Shown piece by piece: positions 45,525 through 56,850 of a stretch of 64,000 bases of DNA. Source of the DNA: Periplaneta americana (Eukaryota > Arthropoda > Insecta > Blattodea > Blattidae); contig NC_091119.1 in NCBI RefSeq assembly GCF_040183065.1, positions 187,044,043 through 187,108,042 on the forward strand, in the 5' to 3' direction. The notes beneath the pieces were generated by a model. It was not told where the DNA came from, made no database searches, and worked only from the letters and a program-made list of their open reading frames with translations. Position numbers and translations under genes: made by a program. The stretch's first letter is position 1, and the number at the start of each line of letters is the position of its first letter.

Positions 45525-46530
45525 TTTATTGCGTATTTTAGCTATTTATAATGCTTTTTGTCTACTTATTTTAGCTATTTATGATGCCTTTTGGCCTGCC
45601 TATTTTAGCTATTTATAATGCCTTTTGGCATGCCTATTTTAGCTATTTATAATGCCTTTGGCCTGCCTATTTTAGCTATTTATAATGCCTTTTGGCCTGC
45701 CTATTTTAGCTATTTATAATGCCTTTTGCCTGCCTATTTTAGCTATTTATAATGCCTTTTGGCATGCCTATTTTAGCTATTTATAATGCCTTTTGCCTGC
45801 CTATTTTAGCTATTTATAATGCCTTTTGGCATGCCTATTTTAGCTATTTATAATGCCTTTGGCCTGCCTATTTTAGCTAATTATAATGCCTTTTGCCTGC
45901 CTATTTTAGATATTATTAATGCTTTTTGGCCTGCCCATTTTAGCTATTTATAATGCCTTTTGGCCTGCCTATTTTATCTATTTATAATGCCTCTTTGCTT
46001 GCCTATTTTAGCTATTTATAATGCCTTTTTGCTTGCCTATTTTAGCTATTTATAATGCCTTTTGGCCTGCCCATTTTAGCTATTTATAATGCCTTTTGGT
46101 TTGCCTATTTTAGCTATTTATAATGCCTTTTTGCTTGCCTATTTTAGCTATTTATAATGCCTTTTGGCCTGCCCATTTTAGCTATTTATAATGCCTTTTG
46201 GCCTGCCTATTTTAGCTATTTATAATGCCTTTTGGCCTGCCCATTTTAGCTATTTATATTGCCTTTTGGCCTGCCCATTTTAGCTATTTATAATGCCTTT
46301 TGGCCTGCCTATTTTAACTATTTATAACACCTTTTTGCTTGCCTATTTTAGCTATTTATAATGCCTTTTGGCCTGCCTATTTTAGCTATTTATAATCCCT
46401 TTTGGCCTGCCTATTTTATCTATTTATAATCCCTTTTGGCCTGCCTATTTTAGCTGTTTATAATTCCTTTTGGCCTGCCTATTTTAGCTATTTATAATGC
46501 CTTTTTTGCTTGTCTATTTTAATGATTAAT
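45525..46530. repeat. Minisatellite, about 32 units of 31-32 bp
   Basis: The unit is ttttagctatttataatgcc followed by ttttggcctgccta with variants ggcatgccta, tgcttgccta and gcctgcccat. Variants are intermixed in short runs, as expected from local unit duplications. The reading frame into its start (45403-45618) is incidental. Confidence 0.97.
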
Positions 46531-46534
46531 AATG

Positions 46535-47450
46535 CCTAAACTTCCGGTCTCTGCTGATAACTTTACAATCCACATCTGGTTTTAGCTTAGATTTAAATCA
46601 GAATCTTCTTCTTATCAGTGAATGAGAAGACATATAAATTCATTTCTGTTAGATAAATTATTACACGAAAGTAAGAATTAATTCTCCAAACACTCGCACT
46701 GTTAACCAAGTATTTCCGAACTGACGGCACAATTTTGTTTACGATTAGAGAATGATTTACAGGCTTCTGCCCGCTCTCGCAGCGGTCACCTTGATCTGAC
46801 CCCGCGGACTAATAAAGCCCTACAGTGAAGGACTGCTGAACGCTGGCTCCAATGAAACATCAATCACAAGCGATTGAAAGCTGGACAAACTGACAAGGTT
46901 TGAAAGAGTGTACACGTCATAGGAATCACTTCACTGGTACATTGTATAATTTAATCCATTTCGATTGCCCACAGAAAATTACTTGTGTGGGTGTGTGGAC
47001 CATTCTCTCGATAAACAATTTTTTCCTATACCCACCCCTCTTCTAATAGATGGACTGAAATAATTTATGTTCTGTGTTACTGTGTTGTTGGTTGTCAGCT
47101 TCTCCCCCCCTCCCCCCTCTATTGTAGAAGATAACATCGCTGCAATTTTACCGCAACAATGCGTCGAGTGTCGCAGTGGTTGGACAATACGCTGGCTTCG
47201 CAATAATCATCGCTTCAACCCCCGTGAGACTAAATAAATAGCGGGTGTCCGTGCAGAAATGGCCAGCGGCCTCTGGCTATATGAGCCGGATTATATATGG
47301 CTTCTGCTCTCTCTCCAGGTATGACGTCATGCGACTGTTTACACAAATGTACACGCACAACATGGGATTCTTAAACAATAGCTGCGAGAGATCCCATTAG
47401 TTCATACGCTTTTGTGTTAATTGATGTCGGTTTAACACTCGCTTGCAAAC
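46535..47450. other. Stretch without recognised gene
   Basis: Partly less AT-rich (46750-46850, 47220-47320). No domain or repeat ends recognised. Confidence 0.4.
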
Positions 47451-48527
47451 TGAATACTAGCATTACTGTAACCTGTACAAAATGGCCGTCGACACTGACC
47501 GCATGTGTGAGAATATTATTACAATATTAACACTTCTGTTTTGAATAACAGCAGCGCTCACAACACATAGTTCATCATTGTACGTGCGGTTAAAACGGTA
47601 TGTAAAAATTATTTTGATTGTTCTGCCCACATGTACTTCTTTCATTAACAGTTGTGTTCCAATGCGTGTAATTCTCACTGTCTCACGAAGGAAACATGAC
47701 GTTAACAGATTTTATCTCGCTTATACTTTTATTCATTCATAGTGCTCTGTCCAAGAACAGGTATTTCACTGCAAACTCAGCATTCTTTAATCTTCCCTAT
47801 TTTCCGTCTTCCTTTTAAAGCCTGTGTGATGAATCTTGTCTCACTGTGAAAAGAGAGAGAAAGGAGATATGTCCTACTTCGTCTGTGTTGTTATGGTGAT
47901 GGGGGAGAGGAGCGATGCCGTCCATCCAGCTAGTGGCGGAAAGGACTAGTTGATACATTCTGTAGCACAATATAAAATAACAAAATATCTCTCTTCGTAG
48001 AAGTGTAGTTCCGTCACTGAGTTTGTCTTCCAAGAAACTCAGTTCCGGTAGCTTTATCTCGCTTGTACTTTCATTCATTCATAGTGCTCTGTCGAAGGAC
48101 AGGTATTTCACTGCAAACTCAGCATTCTTTAATCTTCCCTATTTTCCGTCTTCCTTTTAAAGCCTGTGTGATGAATCTTGTCTCACTGTGAAATGAGAGA
48201 GGAAGGAGATATGTCATACTTTGTCTGTGTTGTTATGATGATGGGGGAGTGGCGTGATGCCCTCCATCCATCCAGTGGCGGAAGGGACTAGTTGATACAT
48301 TCTATAGCACAAAATTAAATAAATAACAAATTATCTCTCTTCGTAGATGTATAGTTCCGTCACTGAGCTTGTCTTTCAAGAAACTGAGTTCCGGCAGCCT
48401 GTACAATAACAAGGTTTTGAAAGGAATCCTGAAAATTTACAACCCTCCTATAATCTCCACCCTCATTTGAAGGGACTTGGTTTTATTGCTACTGAGACAA
48501 GATAAACCAAAGCAGGTATAGTCTCCA

Positions 48528-48800
48528 CATATGATCCGTATATTTCAAAGTCGTCTATCATCTGATATCTTCTTCTGCCCCGAACTTTTCTCCCGTTCAC
48601 TATTCTTTCCACTGCATCCTTCAGTACGCAGTTTCTTCTCAGTTAGTGACTCATCAATTTTATTTTCTCTTCCTGATGAGTTTCAGCATTTTTATTCCTT
48701 CACCCACTCTTTCAAGCACAGCTTCATTTCTTAATGTCTGCCCATTTAACACGCTCCATTCTTCTCCATATCCACATTTCACTACATTTTTTTATATTCT
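48528..48800 (-). mobile_element. LINE family VII 3' fragment, copy in block 1
   Basis: The complement of this stretch encodes an RTE-like C-terminal stretch parallel to that in block 2 but with more decay. The cttctgccccgaacttttct tract is diagnostic and recurs at 49300, 57415 and 59447. Confidence 0.7.
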
Positions 48801-49164
48801 AGTGATATTTAACTTATTTTATCTTTTTATTTTTATATTTCCCGGTAATGGTATATCTGTGATATGATATACTTGAGCATACTAGCATTAGGGCCTACTG
48901 TAACCTGTACAAAATGGCCGTCGACACTGACCGTATGTGTGAGAATATTATTACAATATTAACACTTCTGTTTTGAATAACAGCAGCACACACACCACAT
49001 AGTTCATCATTGTACGTGCGGTTAAAACGGTATGTAAAAATTACTTTGATTGTTCTGCCCACATGTACTTATTACATTAATATAATTTGTGTTTCAATGC
49101 GTGTATTTCTCACTGTCTCACGGAGGAAACATGACGTTAACGGATTTTATCTCGCTTGTACTTT

Positions 49165-49520
49165 CATACATCTATAGTGCTCTGTCCAAGGACAGGTATT
49201 TCACTACAAACTCTCCATTCTTTAATCTTCCCCATTTTCTGCCTTCCTTTTAGTCTCCACATATGATCCATATATCTCAATGTCGCCTATCATCTGATAT
49301 CTTCTTCTGCCCCAGACTTTTCTCCCGTTCGCTGTTCTTTCCAGTGCATCCTTCAGTACGCAGTTTCTTCTCAGCGAGTTTTGTCTTCCTGATCAGTTTC
49401 AACACATTTCTTCCTTCGCCCACTCTTTCTAGCACAGCTTCCTTTCTTAATGTCTGCCCATTTAACACGCTCCATTCTTCTCCATATCCACATTTCACTA
49501 CATTTTTTTGTATTCTAGTG
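49165..49520 (-). mobile_element. LINE family VII 3' fragment, copy in block 2
   Basis: Minus-strand traces of ERVGEGRNVLKLIRK and, in the neighbouring frame, RRRYQ plus the terminal cysteine-poor tail. Related sense-strand text at 59474-59610 reads RNWLGHWLRRNYLVKNALG and GRRVRDRRTYQ. This is an RTE-type C-terminus. It extends to the cacagtgctctgtcc-type 3' region at 49165-49250. Confidence 0.72.
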
Positions 49521-49847
49521 ATATTTAACTTATTTTATATTTTTATTTTTATATTTCCGATAATGGTGTATCTGTAATATGATAACTTGAGGTACATATA
49601 ATCATCATTTTCCTTACTGTGTGTACCTAAAATATTGTGTTCATTGTATGCTTTGCACTTCACTATTTTATTATTACAGTATTATTATTATTATTGTTAT
49701 TATTATTATTATTATCATTATTATTATTGCCTTCTCTTTTATACTTTGTATGTCTCATTTATTTTGACCTACTGTTCACATTTTATTATGCATTTTCCTT
49801 TATTTCTTTATATTATATATTATGTTTGATTTCTACTGACTTGTTGT

Positions 49848-50420
49848 TTATGTATGTATGTATGTATGTATGTATTTATTTATTTATTAACAATAAAATT
49901 GGGTATACACCCGGTGGCAGTGATATATAATATACAATAATACCATTATAATTCTACAATAATTACAACAATAAAAGAAAAATAAAAAGATATAAAATTA
50001 AATAAACCTAAATTTATTTCTAACTATAAATAAATAGATGCAATAAACCTAGGACTATAAATAAAAACTATTCTATAATAACGCCTACAATAAGCAAAAG
50101 TAAAATTAACTTATAAGTACTTCTATTTCACCCAACTATTACCAATTTAAGTAATTACATAGCACCTTAATTTATTCACATTCCAACTAAATTACATATC
50201 ACCTTAAATAATTACATGACACAACTTAGATATTTACACTACACCTACAATTACATTTTCAGTCTAATCTTCTCAACCTTTCCTTAAATGTATTGATTTT
50301 GAGAGGACCACCCTGAGAGATTGCCTCAGGTAAGCTGTTCCAGTCTACTATTGTGCGGTTAACAAAGGAAAATTTTGCCACGTCCGTTCTTTGTTTTCTA
50401 CATTTAAACTACCTTTTTAC
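49848..50420 (-). mobile_element. LINE family III 3' fragment
   Basis: A tail of tgta and ttta units at 49848-49886, then the ccaccgggtgtatacccaat UTR block (complement) and the coding end near 50290-50410 (KCRKQRTDVAKFSFVNRTIV). It is highly similar to 13388-13990. Confidence 0.87.
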
Positions 50421-50590
50421 ATCATATTTTACGTTATATTATGATTATCTACTTCAGTTCTGTGTGTAAAATTGTAGTATACTTTACTTTGTAAATTTTT
50501 AATCTTTTATGAATCGCAGTTTTACTCCTGGTTGAGTGTTAGAGAAGGCCGTATGACCAGATTAAATAAACCATTATTGTTATTATTGCT
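50421..50590 (+). mobile_element. LINE family IV 3'-UTR fragment
   Basis: It contains gcagttttactcctggttga and gagaaggccgtatgaccaga, then ttaaataaaccattattgtt. These match the UTR and tail of the family IV copies. Its (att)n tail seems to continue at 50830-50880 beyond a family I fragment, so that fragment probably landed in the tail. Confidence 0.75.
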
Positions 50591-50591
50591 T

Positions 50592-50812
50592 ACTTACAAA
50601 TGGCTTTTAAGGAACCCGCAGGTTCATTGCCGCCCTCACATAAGCCCGCCATCGGTCCCTATCCTGTGCAAGATTAATCCACTCTCTATCATCACATTCC
50701 ATCTCCCTCAAATCCATTGTAATATTATCCTCCCAACTACGTCTCGGCCTCCCCAAAGGTCATTTTCCCTCATGCCTCCCAACCAACACTCTATATGCAC
50801 TTTTTATAGCTA
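50592..50812 (-). mobile_element. RTE-type LINE family I 3' end
   Basis: Minus strand: the last about 70 codons (GRPRRSWEDNITMDLREMEC, then RAYVRAAMNLRV with a stop) with the tail ttaaaagcc and a brief taag run at 50592-50600. It is a short 5'-truncated copy. Confidence 0.85.
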
Positions 50813-50829
50813 TTTTTTACGGTGATGGG

Positions 50830-50830
<1 letters not shown>

Positions 50831-50879
<49 letters not shown>

Positions 50880-50880
50880 T
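50831..50880. repeat. (ATT)n microsatellite
   Basis: Sixteen att units, probably the distal part of the family IV tail. Confidence 0.95.
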
Positions 50881-51100
50881 CAAATGTTTCTATTCTCTTC
50901 TCTTCACTTAGTCATAATGTTTATACTTCTGCCCTATACAACGCACACTTAACAGAAAGCACTAAGCCTACATAATTTTTTGTTACTATTTTCTGTTATT
51001 TTCTGCATTATTTGCCATTCTCCATGTTAAATTGGTTTCTGTTGTTGTTTTGGCGCGTAACGCTTATAATAGGCCTACTCTACCTACATTAATAGAAAGA

Positions 51101-51326
51101 GTCGGTCTGGGTGGCACAGTCGGTACATTGCTGGTCTTCTGTACCCGTGGTTGCGGGTTCGATCCCGGCCCAAATCGATGGCATTTAATTGTGCTTAAAT
51201 ACGGCAGGCTCATGTCAGTAGACTTACTGGCATGTAAAAGAACTCTGTGGGACAAAATTCCGGCACATCGGCGACGCTGATATAACCTCTGCAGTTGCGA
51301 GCGTCGTTAAAATAAAATATAAAAAG
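51101..51326 (+). mobile_element. SINE-D, near full length
   Basis: A tRNA-derived head with A-box-like gggtggcacagtcgg near 51110 and B box gggttcgatccc near 51155. The body (tcatgtcagtagacttactg, ctctgcagttgcgagcgtcg) ends in an A-rich aataaaatataaaaag. It is colinear with 33578-33780. No clear target duplication was identified. Confidence 0.9.
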
Positions 51327-51329
51327 TAA

Positions 51330-51864
51330 CTTTTCCATCTTCTCTCTCTTTTATTTTATTGCTGAAACTCATGTTTACAATATCATGCTCTTTCAACTAC
51401 ATTCCTTAATAAATATTTTTTTTTATTTTGTGTTAGAAGAAAATACTGATATTTGACCTTTTTTTAAATGAATTTATTTTTTATCAGACAATCTATGAAA
51501 GGTAGAGAAGTGATCTTGCATTATATTGTAGATATGCATTTGCAGAATTTGTATAACAAATGACGTCCATCAATTCTTACCCTTCCCATTATTGCATTTA
51601 TAACGATAGAGTTGTAAATTCCTAAAAGTGAGTAGTTTCAATACTAATGCAGTAAACGTCACAAGAATTATTTTCTTCATGTGAAATATTTCACGAGAAT
51701 AAAATAAAATTATCATAGTAACAGCTAAAATGCTGTGTCCATACTAGTTAAGTTCTTAAAATGGAGCATGATTTTGTCCAGATAAAGGCTTGTTTAATAA
51801 TGTAATTGAGAAAAAAATCGAAGAAACATTTGATATTATCAAAACTTATTCATTTATGTCTGAA
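51330..51864. other. AT-rich stretch, nothing recognised
   Basis: No frame, repeat or element end recognised. Confidence 0.4.
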
Positions 51865-53047
51865 ATGCTAATATAGGTGCTGATATTGTTAAAAAATGGC
51901 TTAATTTCAACTTCCTTTCTTTAAATATATCTAAATCAACTTTAGTTCCTTTTTCGTTAACAGCTGCCAGTGTTCAAAATTTAAAATTTAGCGATAAATA
52001 TAGACTAATAATACACAGTGAAAATTGTTTAGATCCCAAAAGTTGTAAATGTCCACCTTTGAAAGAAGCCACGTATGTCAAATATCTGGGTATCATTATT
52101 GATCAGAATTTAAAATGGCCTCATCACATTACTTATCTTTGTAAGAGGCTTCGTAAAACAATTTATAAATTCGTTAATCTTCGATGCTACTTACCTATTA
52201 GAGTTCTACGAAATGTTTATTTGGCCATTATTCAGTCTATCATTCAATATGGTATAATTGTTTGGGGTGGAAGTACAAAAATTAATCTTAGTCCGTTAAA
52301 TTTACTACAAAAACGAATAATTAAAATTTGTTTGAAGAAACGTTTCGATTATCCAACTAAATTAATTTATCTTAATTTAATGTATGTAATATTGAACAAA
52401 TTTATAAGTATACGCTGTTAAAATTTTATCATAAAAATCGTAATAAGTTTGTATTACAGACACACAATTATGACACAAGACGAAATATTAATTCAACATT
52501 AGTAGAACCTAAATGTCTCGCATCTGCTGGTCTAAAGCATAGCATAAATTTTGGCCCTCGGTTGTACAATGCTTTAACTAAATTACATCCAGAACTTCTA
52601 ACATGTAACCCACTAACATATAACAAGAAAATTAGAAACGTGTTAATATCTTCAATTTGATTAAATAAATTTATAGCCTATGTGTATGAATTAATCAACC
52701 TATATTATATTTGTATTCTATAATTTTGAAATATATATTAGTCCTACTTTTCACGTGCGATATTATTCTTCTCTAGTGTTAATATTATATTATATAATTT
52801 CACTGCCGCTGTAATTATATTTTAGTTCCTATTTTATTTTACTTATTTATTTTTATTATTATTATTATTATTATTTATTTTAATATTATATCTGAACTGC
52901 GACCGAGCACGAGCGCTGCTCATTCGGTCTCAAATTTTGTTAATACTACTGTATCTTCTTTTTATATTGCTTGTATTATTTTATTTCTATTTCTCTTGTT
53001 TGTTTTGTAATTATATTTTTATTCTGTATATTTAAATTTAAATAAAA

Positions 53048-53078
<31 letters not shown>

Positions 53079-53079
53079 T
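51865..53079 (+). mobile_element. LINE family II, 3' part with complete UTR
   Basis: Coding starts at the 5' truncation (ADIVKKWL, FNFLSLNISK) and becomes clean at 52059-52421. A decayed C-terminus (TRRNIN, GLKHSINFGPRLYNAL) follows at 52480-52660, then the long UTR with ctgcgaccgagcacgagcgc at 52895 and an aaataaataaat tail to 53079. It is nearly colinear with 5975-6645 in reverse and with 27203-27395. Confidence 0.9.
52059..52421 (+). CDS. LINE family II thumb region, open frame
   Basis: A 120-codon frame encoding the post-catalytic part of the reverse transcriptase: YVKYLGIIIDQNLKWPHHIT, LCKRLRKTIYKFVNLRCYLP, IIQYGIIVWGGS, LLQKRIIKICLKK, then DYPTKLIYL. It ends by frameshift in the sequence where the family continues FYHKNRNKF. 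It lacks the YADD core, which lies upstream of the truncation, so it is not functional. Confidence 0.85.
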   Translation: MKEATYVKYLGIIIDQNLKWPHHITYLCKRLRKTIYKFVNLRCYLPIRVLRNVYLAIIQSIIQYGIIVWGGSTKINLSPLNLLQKRIIKICLKKRFDYPTKLIYLNLMYVILNKFISIRC

Positions 53080-53089
53080 ACTCTACTCC

Positions 53090-53740
53090 AGTAAGTCAGT
53101 CAGGTCTGTTACGCCATTCTGTTCCTATGGATACACAGTTGAAAAAGAAATCCCATAGTTGTCAGCACAAGCCAAGATGATACATAAAGAGTCATTTTGA
53201 TTGTACTGCTATGTTCACCCATTTTGTTTTGGCGAGATTGTGTGTCATACTCTTGCTTTATGTTTTAGTCTAAGCGTGCATTTTTACTCTGTCAGATCTG
53301 TTTGTGTTGTGTTTTCCACAAATAACAACATACGAGTATAAAGTCAAGATCAAGAGGACATAATAGTGCACGTGTGCAGTAGTTAAGTTGCTATTTTGAA
53401 GATTTTTAAGCAAAAAAAATATTAGGTTAGCACATGCTTATGTTTACTTTATCATGTCTGTTACCTGTCAGATCTGTTACTCCATGTCATGTCTGTTACA
53501 TCATTCAAAACAGTGCTGTAAAGCAAGGTGAATGTACAGTGGCTGATTACTATGGCAGAGACATTGCACTATATTAATACATGCAGAATGTGCACTAAAT
53601 AGTACTTTAATTTTGACGTTCTCAATCGTCCATTAGTTATACAAATTTTGCAAATGACATACATACAAAAAATTACATCGCAGAATGTTGGATAGTTTTT
53701 AATTATTTGGGAAACGCTTCATCCCTGCACAGTGAACTGA
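53090..53740. other. Stretch without recognised gene
   Basis: It contains scattered gtcatgtctgttac-type short repeats around 53100-53510 but no clear unit or frame. Confidence 0.4.
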
Positions 53741-53746
53741 ATTTTG

Positions 53747-53783
<37 letters not shown>
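53747..53783. repeat. Poly(A) run, 37 bases
   Basis: An uninterrupted A run. It could be the tail of an old retroposed sequence upstream, but no target duplication was identified. Confidence 0.9.
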
Positions 53784-53786
<3 letters not shown>

Positions 53787-53947
53787 TAAATACATTTTTT
53801 TTTTCAAATCGTAGAAAAAAGAAATTTCATGTAGCAGAAGGACACTGTTTTACACATACCAATTTTCATTACTATACAGGATATAATAATGGAGGAAAAA
53901 CATTTTGAATATTTCCAAAATTTTACTGCTGTAAGCTGTACCTAATT

Positions 53948-55183
53948 CCTTAAAGCAGCGTTTCTCAAACTTTTTTTTAAAGTGGGGACCACTTTTTAAG
54001 TCAGAACAGTTCCGCGGACCACCTTAGTCTTGTTCCCTTAATTTTTATAGCATATTTTAATACCAGTATAGTCAACTTATATTTTAAAATAGAATTAATT
54101 AATTATAATACTTTCGTAATTATATTTTTGTAGCCAATCACAAGTAACTTATAACAAATTCTGTGCATTGTTGATTCATTGCTTCCCTGTTAGCAGTTAG
54201 TTGTTTGAAATCCTTGTTATGTGGTACACGCTAGTAGTTTGCCCATGTCTCTGTTAAATAGTGCCATTATAAATAATGGAAAACTGGCTTTGATCCGGAT
54301 CTTTGATGATACGCTTCATTTAGGCAGTGCTAATAGTTCAGAAGCTGTGTGTGAAGAAATATATTATTTATAGTGTCATTAAAGAAATATCTAGTCCAAT
54401 AAGCCTATTAGCTATTCAAAGAAAAAATACTTTCTTAAATATGACAAAAGTTATTTGGAACTTGGATTTACTTGGTGTGGCAATGAGAGCGAACCAAAAC
54501 CTCGGTGCGTTGTTACGAAGTGCTTTCAAACGAGTATATGAAACCCGCGAAATTGAAACGGCATTTAGAGACGAAACACACAAGTGTAAAAAGTAAACCT
54601 GTCGGATTTTAAAATAGGCGGAGTCTAAAATTTCTGGAAAAACAAATACAAGTATTAATGCAGAAACATGCCCGATTTTCAACAAGTAAAGATGCAATTT
54701 GGTACGTTCTATTATTGCTGTACCACGTACAGTATGTGCCCATTTCAATGTGCAGACTGGGTTTGGCAAAACTATTAAGAAAGTGATCAATACATGAAAA
54801 GATTCGATACTTTGGTCCTCTGTTATGAATTCGGGTGGTTCCTGGCTGGGTTACAGGCTCGGCGCCAGATATACAGGGAAAAGATGGCGAGAAACGCCAT
54901 GTTCATAGTGCTTTAAATTCTTCTTTTGTTGTTGACAGTAGAGTGGGAAGTGGGTAGACGAGTAGGGTAAGAAATTTCATAAAATATTAGTAGGCCTATT
55001 GGGAGAAAAAGTGAAACACAATTGCCATGTGTCATGTCCAAACTTTGAGATTTTCAGGTATGATGTCATACGCAATTCGTTTGAATTTTATTATTTTTCT
55101 GTCTTTTTTGAAGGACCACAAGGACAGAACTCGAGGACCACAGGTGGTCCGGTCACCATACTTTGAGAAACGCTGCCTTAAAT
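53948..55183 (+). mobile_element. hAT transposon with 8-bp target duplication
   Basis: The element is 53956-55175 (1220 bp). The ends are CAGCGTTTCTCAAACTTT and its imperfect complement catactttgagaaacgctg. ccttaaag (53948-53955) and ccttaaat (55176-55183) form the 8-bp hAT duplication, 7 of 8 matching. The subterminal gtggggacca/tggtccgg stretches are typical of ZBED-related hATs. It holds a decayed transposase N-terminus. Confidence 0.92.
54419..54600 (+). pseudogene. hAT transposase N-terminal BED-finger fragment
   Basis: Reading from 54419: KYDKSYLELGFTWCGN, then EPKPRCVVTKC. This is the start of the ZBED/SCAND3-like hAT transposase, whose BED zinc finger binds DNA. The remainder of the finger (family form: KL.RH.E.KH) is disrupted by stops, with NGI and RRNTQV as traces. 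One of the expected zinc cysteines is displaced by a frameshift or substitution. The catalytic domain is absent, so the element depends on others for movement or is dead. Confidence 0.72.
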
Positions 55184-55189
55184 AAGTGA

Positions 55190-55685
55190 ACCAATCCTTT
55201 ACGATTATTTCCGAAGTTTTACTAACATCAACTTACGTCACCAAATATGTCACTACAGACTTCAACATAGCGTTAGGCGTTTAGAGGGCGACGGGTGCGA
55301 AAACTTTCTAATATGTCATCATCATTAACGGTATATATTACTTCATTTCTCAGTCGGTGTACCGCGAATTTCGGTATCGTGCAATAATTTTGCAAGTGTC
55401 ACAAGTTCATAAATTTTGATTTGTATTTCCTTCGGAACTTAAAGTTAATAAAGCGATGAATTTTGCAGTTTATGCTAGACTTTTGTTTACGGAGGAAATT
55501 CCGCAGACGCTGCATTACGTAATCACATGGCGACTTCCGTTCTCAAGAGGAAGGAGCACAAGAGGGCTGCAAGGGCCACGGCGCGCGGGGCGGAAGAGCT
55601 GTGCTGGGAAAACAGTATGCAAATACCACTAGCTCCTCATACCAGTGCAGTGGCGGGCCCGTGGTCTTGGAACAAACCCGTGTTC
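55190..55685. other. Stretch without recognised gene
   Basis: The segment near 55540-55620 is GC-richer. No domain or element end recognised. Confidence 0.4.
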
Positions 55686-55990
55686 ACATAAATACTTCAT
55701 TCATTCAATCATAGTGTTCTGCCGAAGGGCAGGTCTAACACTGCAAACCAAGCTTTCTTCAATCTCTCCTATTTTCTGCCTTCCTCTTAGTCTCCGCATA
55801 ATATCCATATGGGCAAAGCACCCGCAGCAGCTGAAATTAGCATCAGAGGGCAAAAAATCAAAATATCACCAGATCTCGGAATGACATTGCAGCCAACTGC
55901 CAAATGTTTCACAAAACTACGTGACAGAGAGTACAGCCCAAGCAGTAATGGCAATGCACGACATAAAGAATATACAACTCAGCCTAGAAA

Positions 55991-56850
55991 CAGCCCTATA
56001 CATGAATAATTTCGAGGGAAAAATTGTTCCGGAGCCGGGTATCGAACCCGGGACCTTTGGTTTAACGTACCAACGCTCTACCACTGAGCTACCCGGGAAC
56101 TCTAACCGACACCGATCCAGTTTTTCCCTCTATATCCACAGACCTCAAAGTGGGCTGACAACCGTCAAGCAACCAACTTCGAGTGCACACTAACTCCGTG
56201 TGACTTTAAATTGTGGTTTTCTGTTAACGAACAGTGACGTATATTATGCAAATCAAGATTTTCAGGTATAACTCCCTGTAAAGTTGATTTGAATAATTTC
56301 GAGGGAAAAATTGTTCCGGAGCCGGGTATCGAACCCGGGACCTCTGGTTTAACGTACCAACGCTCTACCACTGAGCTACCCGGGAACTCTAACCGACACC
56401 GATCCAATTTTTCCCTCTATATCCACAGACCTCAAAGTGGGCTGACAACCGTCAAGCAACCAACTTCGAGTGCACACTAACTCCGTGTGACTTTAAATTG
56501 TGGTTTTCTGTTAACGAACAGTGACGTATATTATTCAAATCAAGATTTTCAGGTATAACTCCCTGTAAAGTTGATTTGAATAATTTCGAGGGAAAGTCAC
56601 ACGGAGTTAGTGTGCACTCGAAGTTGGTTGCTTGACGGTTGTCAGCCCACTTTGAGGTCTGTGGATATAGAGAGAAAAATTGGATCGGTGTCGGTTAGAG
56701 TTCCCGAGTAGCTCAGTGGTAGAGCGTTGGTACGTTAAACCAAAGGTCCCGGGTTCGATACCCGGCTCCGGGACAATTTTTCCCTCGAAATTATTCAGAT
56801 CAACTTTACAGGGAGTTATACCTGAAATCTTGATTTGCAGCCCTTTACAT
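55991..56850. mobile_element. tRNA-like unit F array, three copies inserted as one block
   Basis: The insert is 56004-56837, flanked by cagccctatacat (55991-56003) and cagccctttacat (56838-56850), 12 of 13 matching. It contains two tandem minus-strand units (56004-56286, 56287-56590) and one plus-strand unit (56590-56837), the last two meeting head-to-head. Each unit carries a tRNA-like segment with gtagctcagtggtagagcgt (A box) and gggttcgatacccgg (B box). Confidence 0.9.
56021..56096 (-). other. tRNA-like segment of unit F, copy 1
   Basis: It folds as a cloverleaf with anticodon stem ttggt/accaa and loop acgttaa, i.e. anticodon-position GTT (Asn-like), with C rather than U at position 33. 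It is embedded in a mobile unit, so it is a tRNA-derived promoter rather than a tRNA gene. The same segment recurs at about 56314-56390 and 56699-56774 (plus). Confidence 0.8.

Larger units (their letters stand above)
47455..49590. repeat. Local segmental duplication with internal tandem
   Basis: Block 1 is 47455-48860; block 2, 48885-49590, repeats its start (actgtaacctgtacaaaatg onward) and its end. Within block 1 a unit of about 340 bp is itself doubled (47711-48050, 48051-48400). Block 2 lacks most of that unit, so ccttttag joins directly to tctccacatatgatcc. Both blocks end in a LINE family VII segment. Confidence 0.85.

Noticed and set aside
45525..46530. CRISPR array
   Set aside because: Units are directly adjacent with no unique spacers, and the window is eukaryotic. 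It is a minisatellite.
54416..54790. 124-codon minus-strand frame
   Set aside because: It is antisense to the recognisable hAT transposase trace inside the same element.
56699..56774. tRNA-Asn-like gene
   Set aside because: C33 in the anticodon loop and location inside a mobile array make a functional tRNA unlikely.
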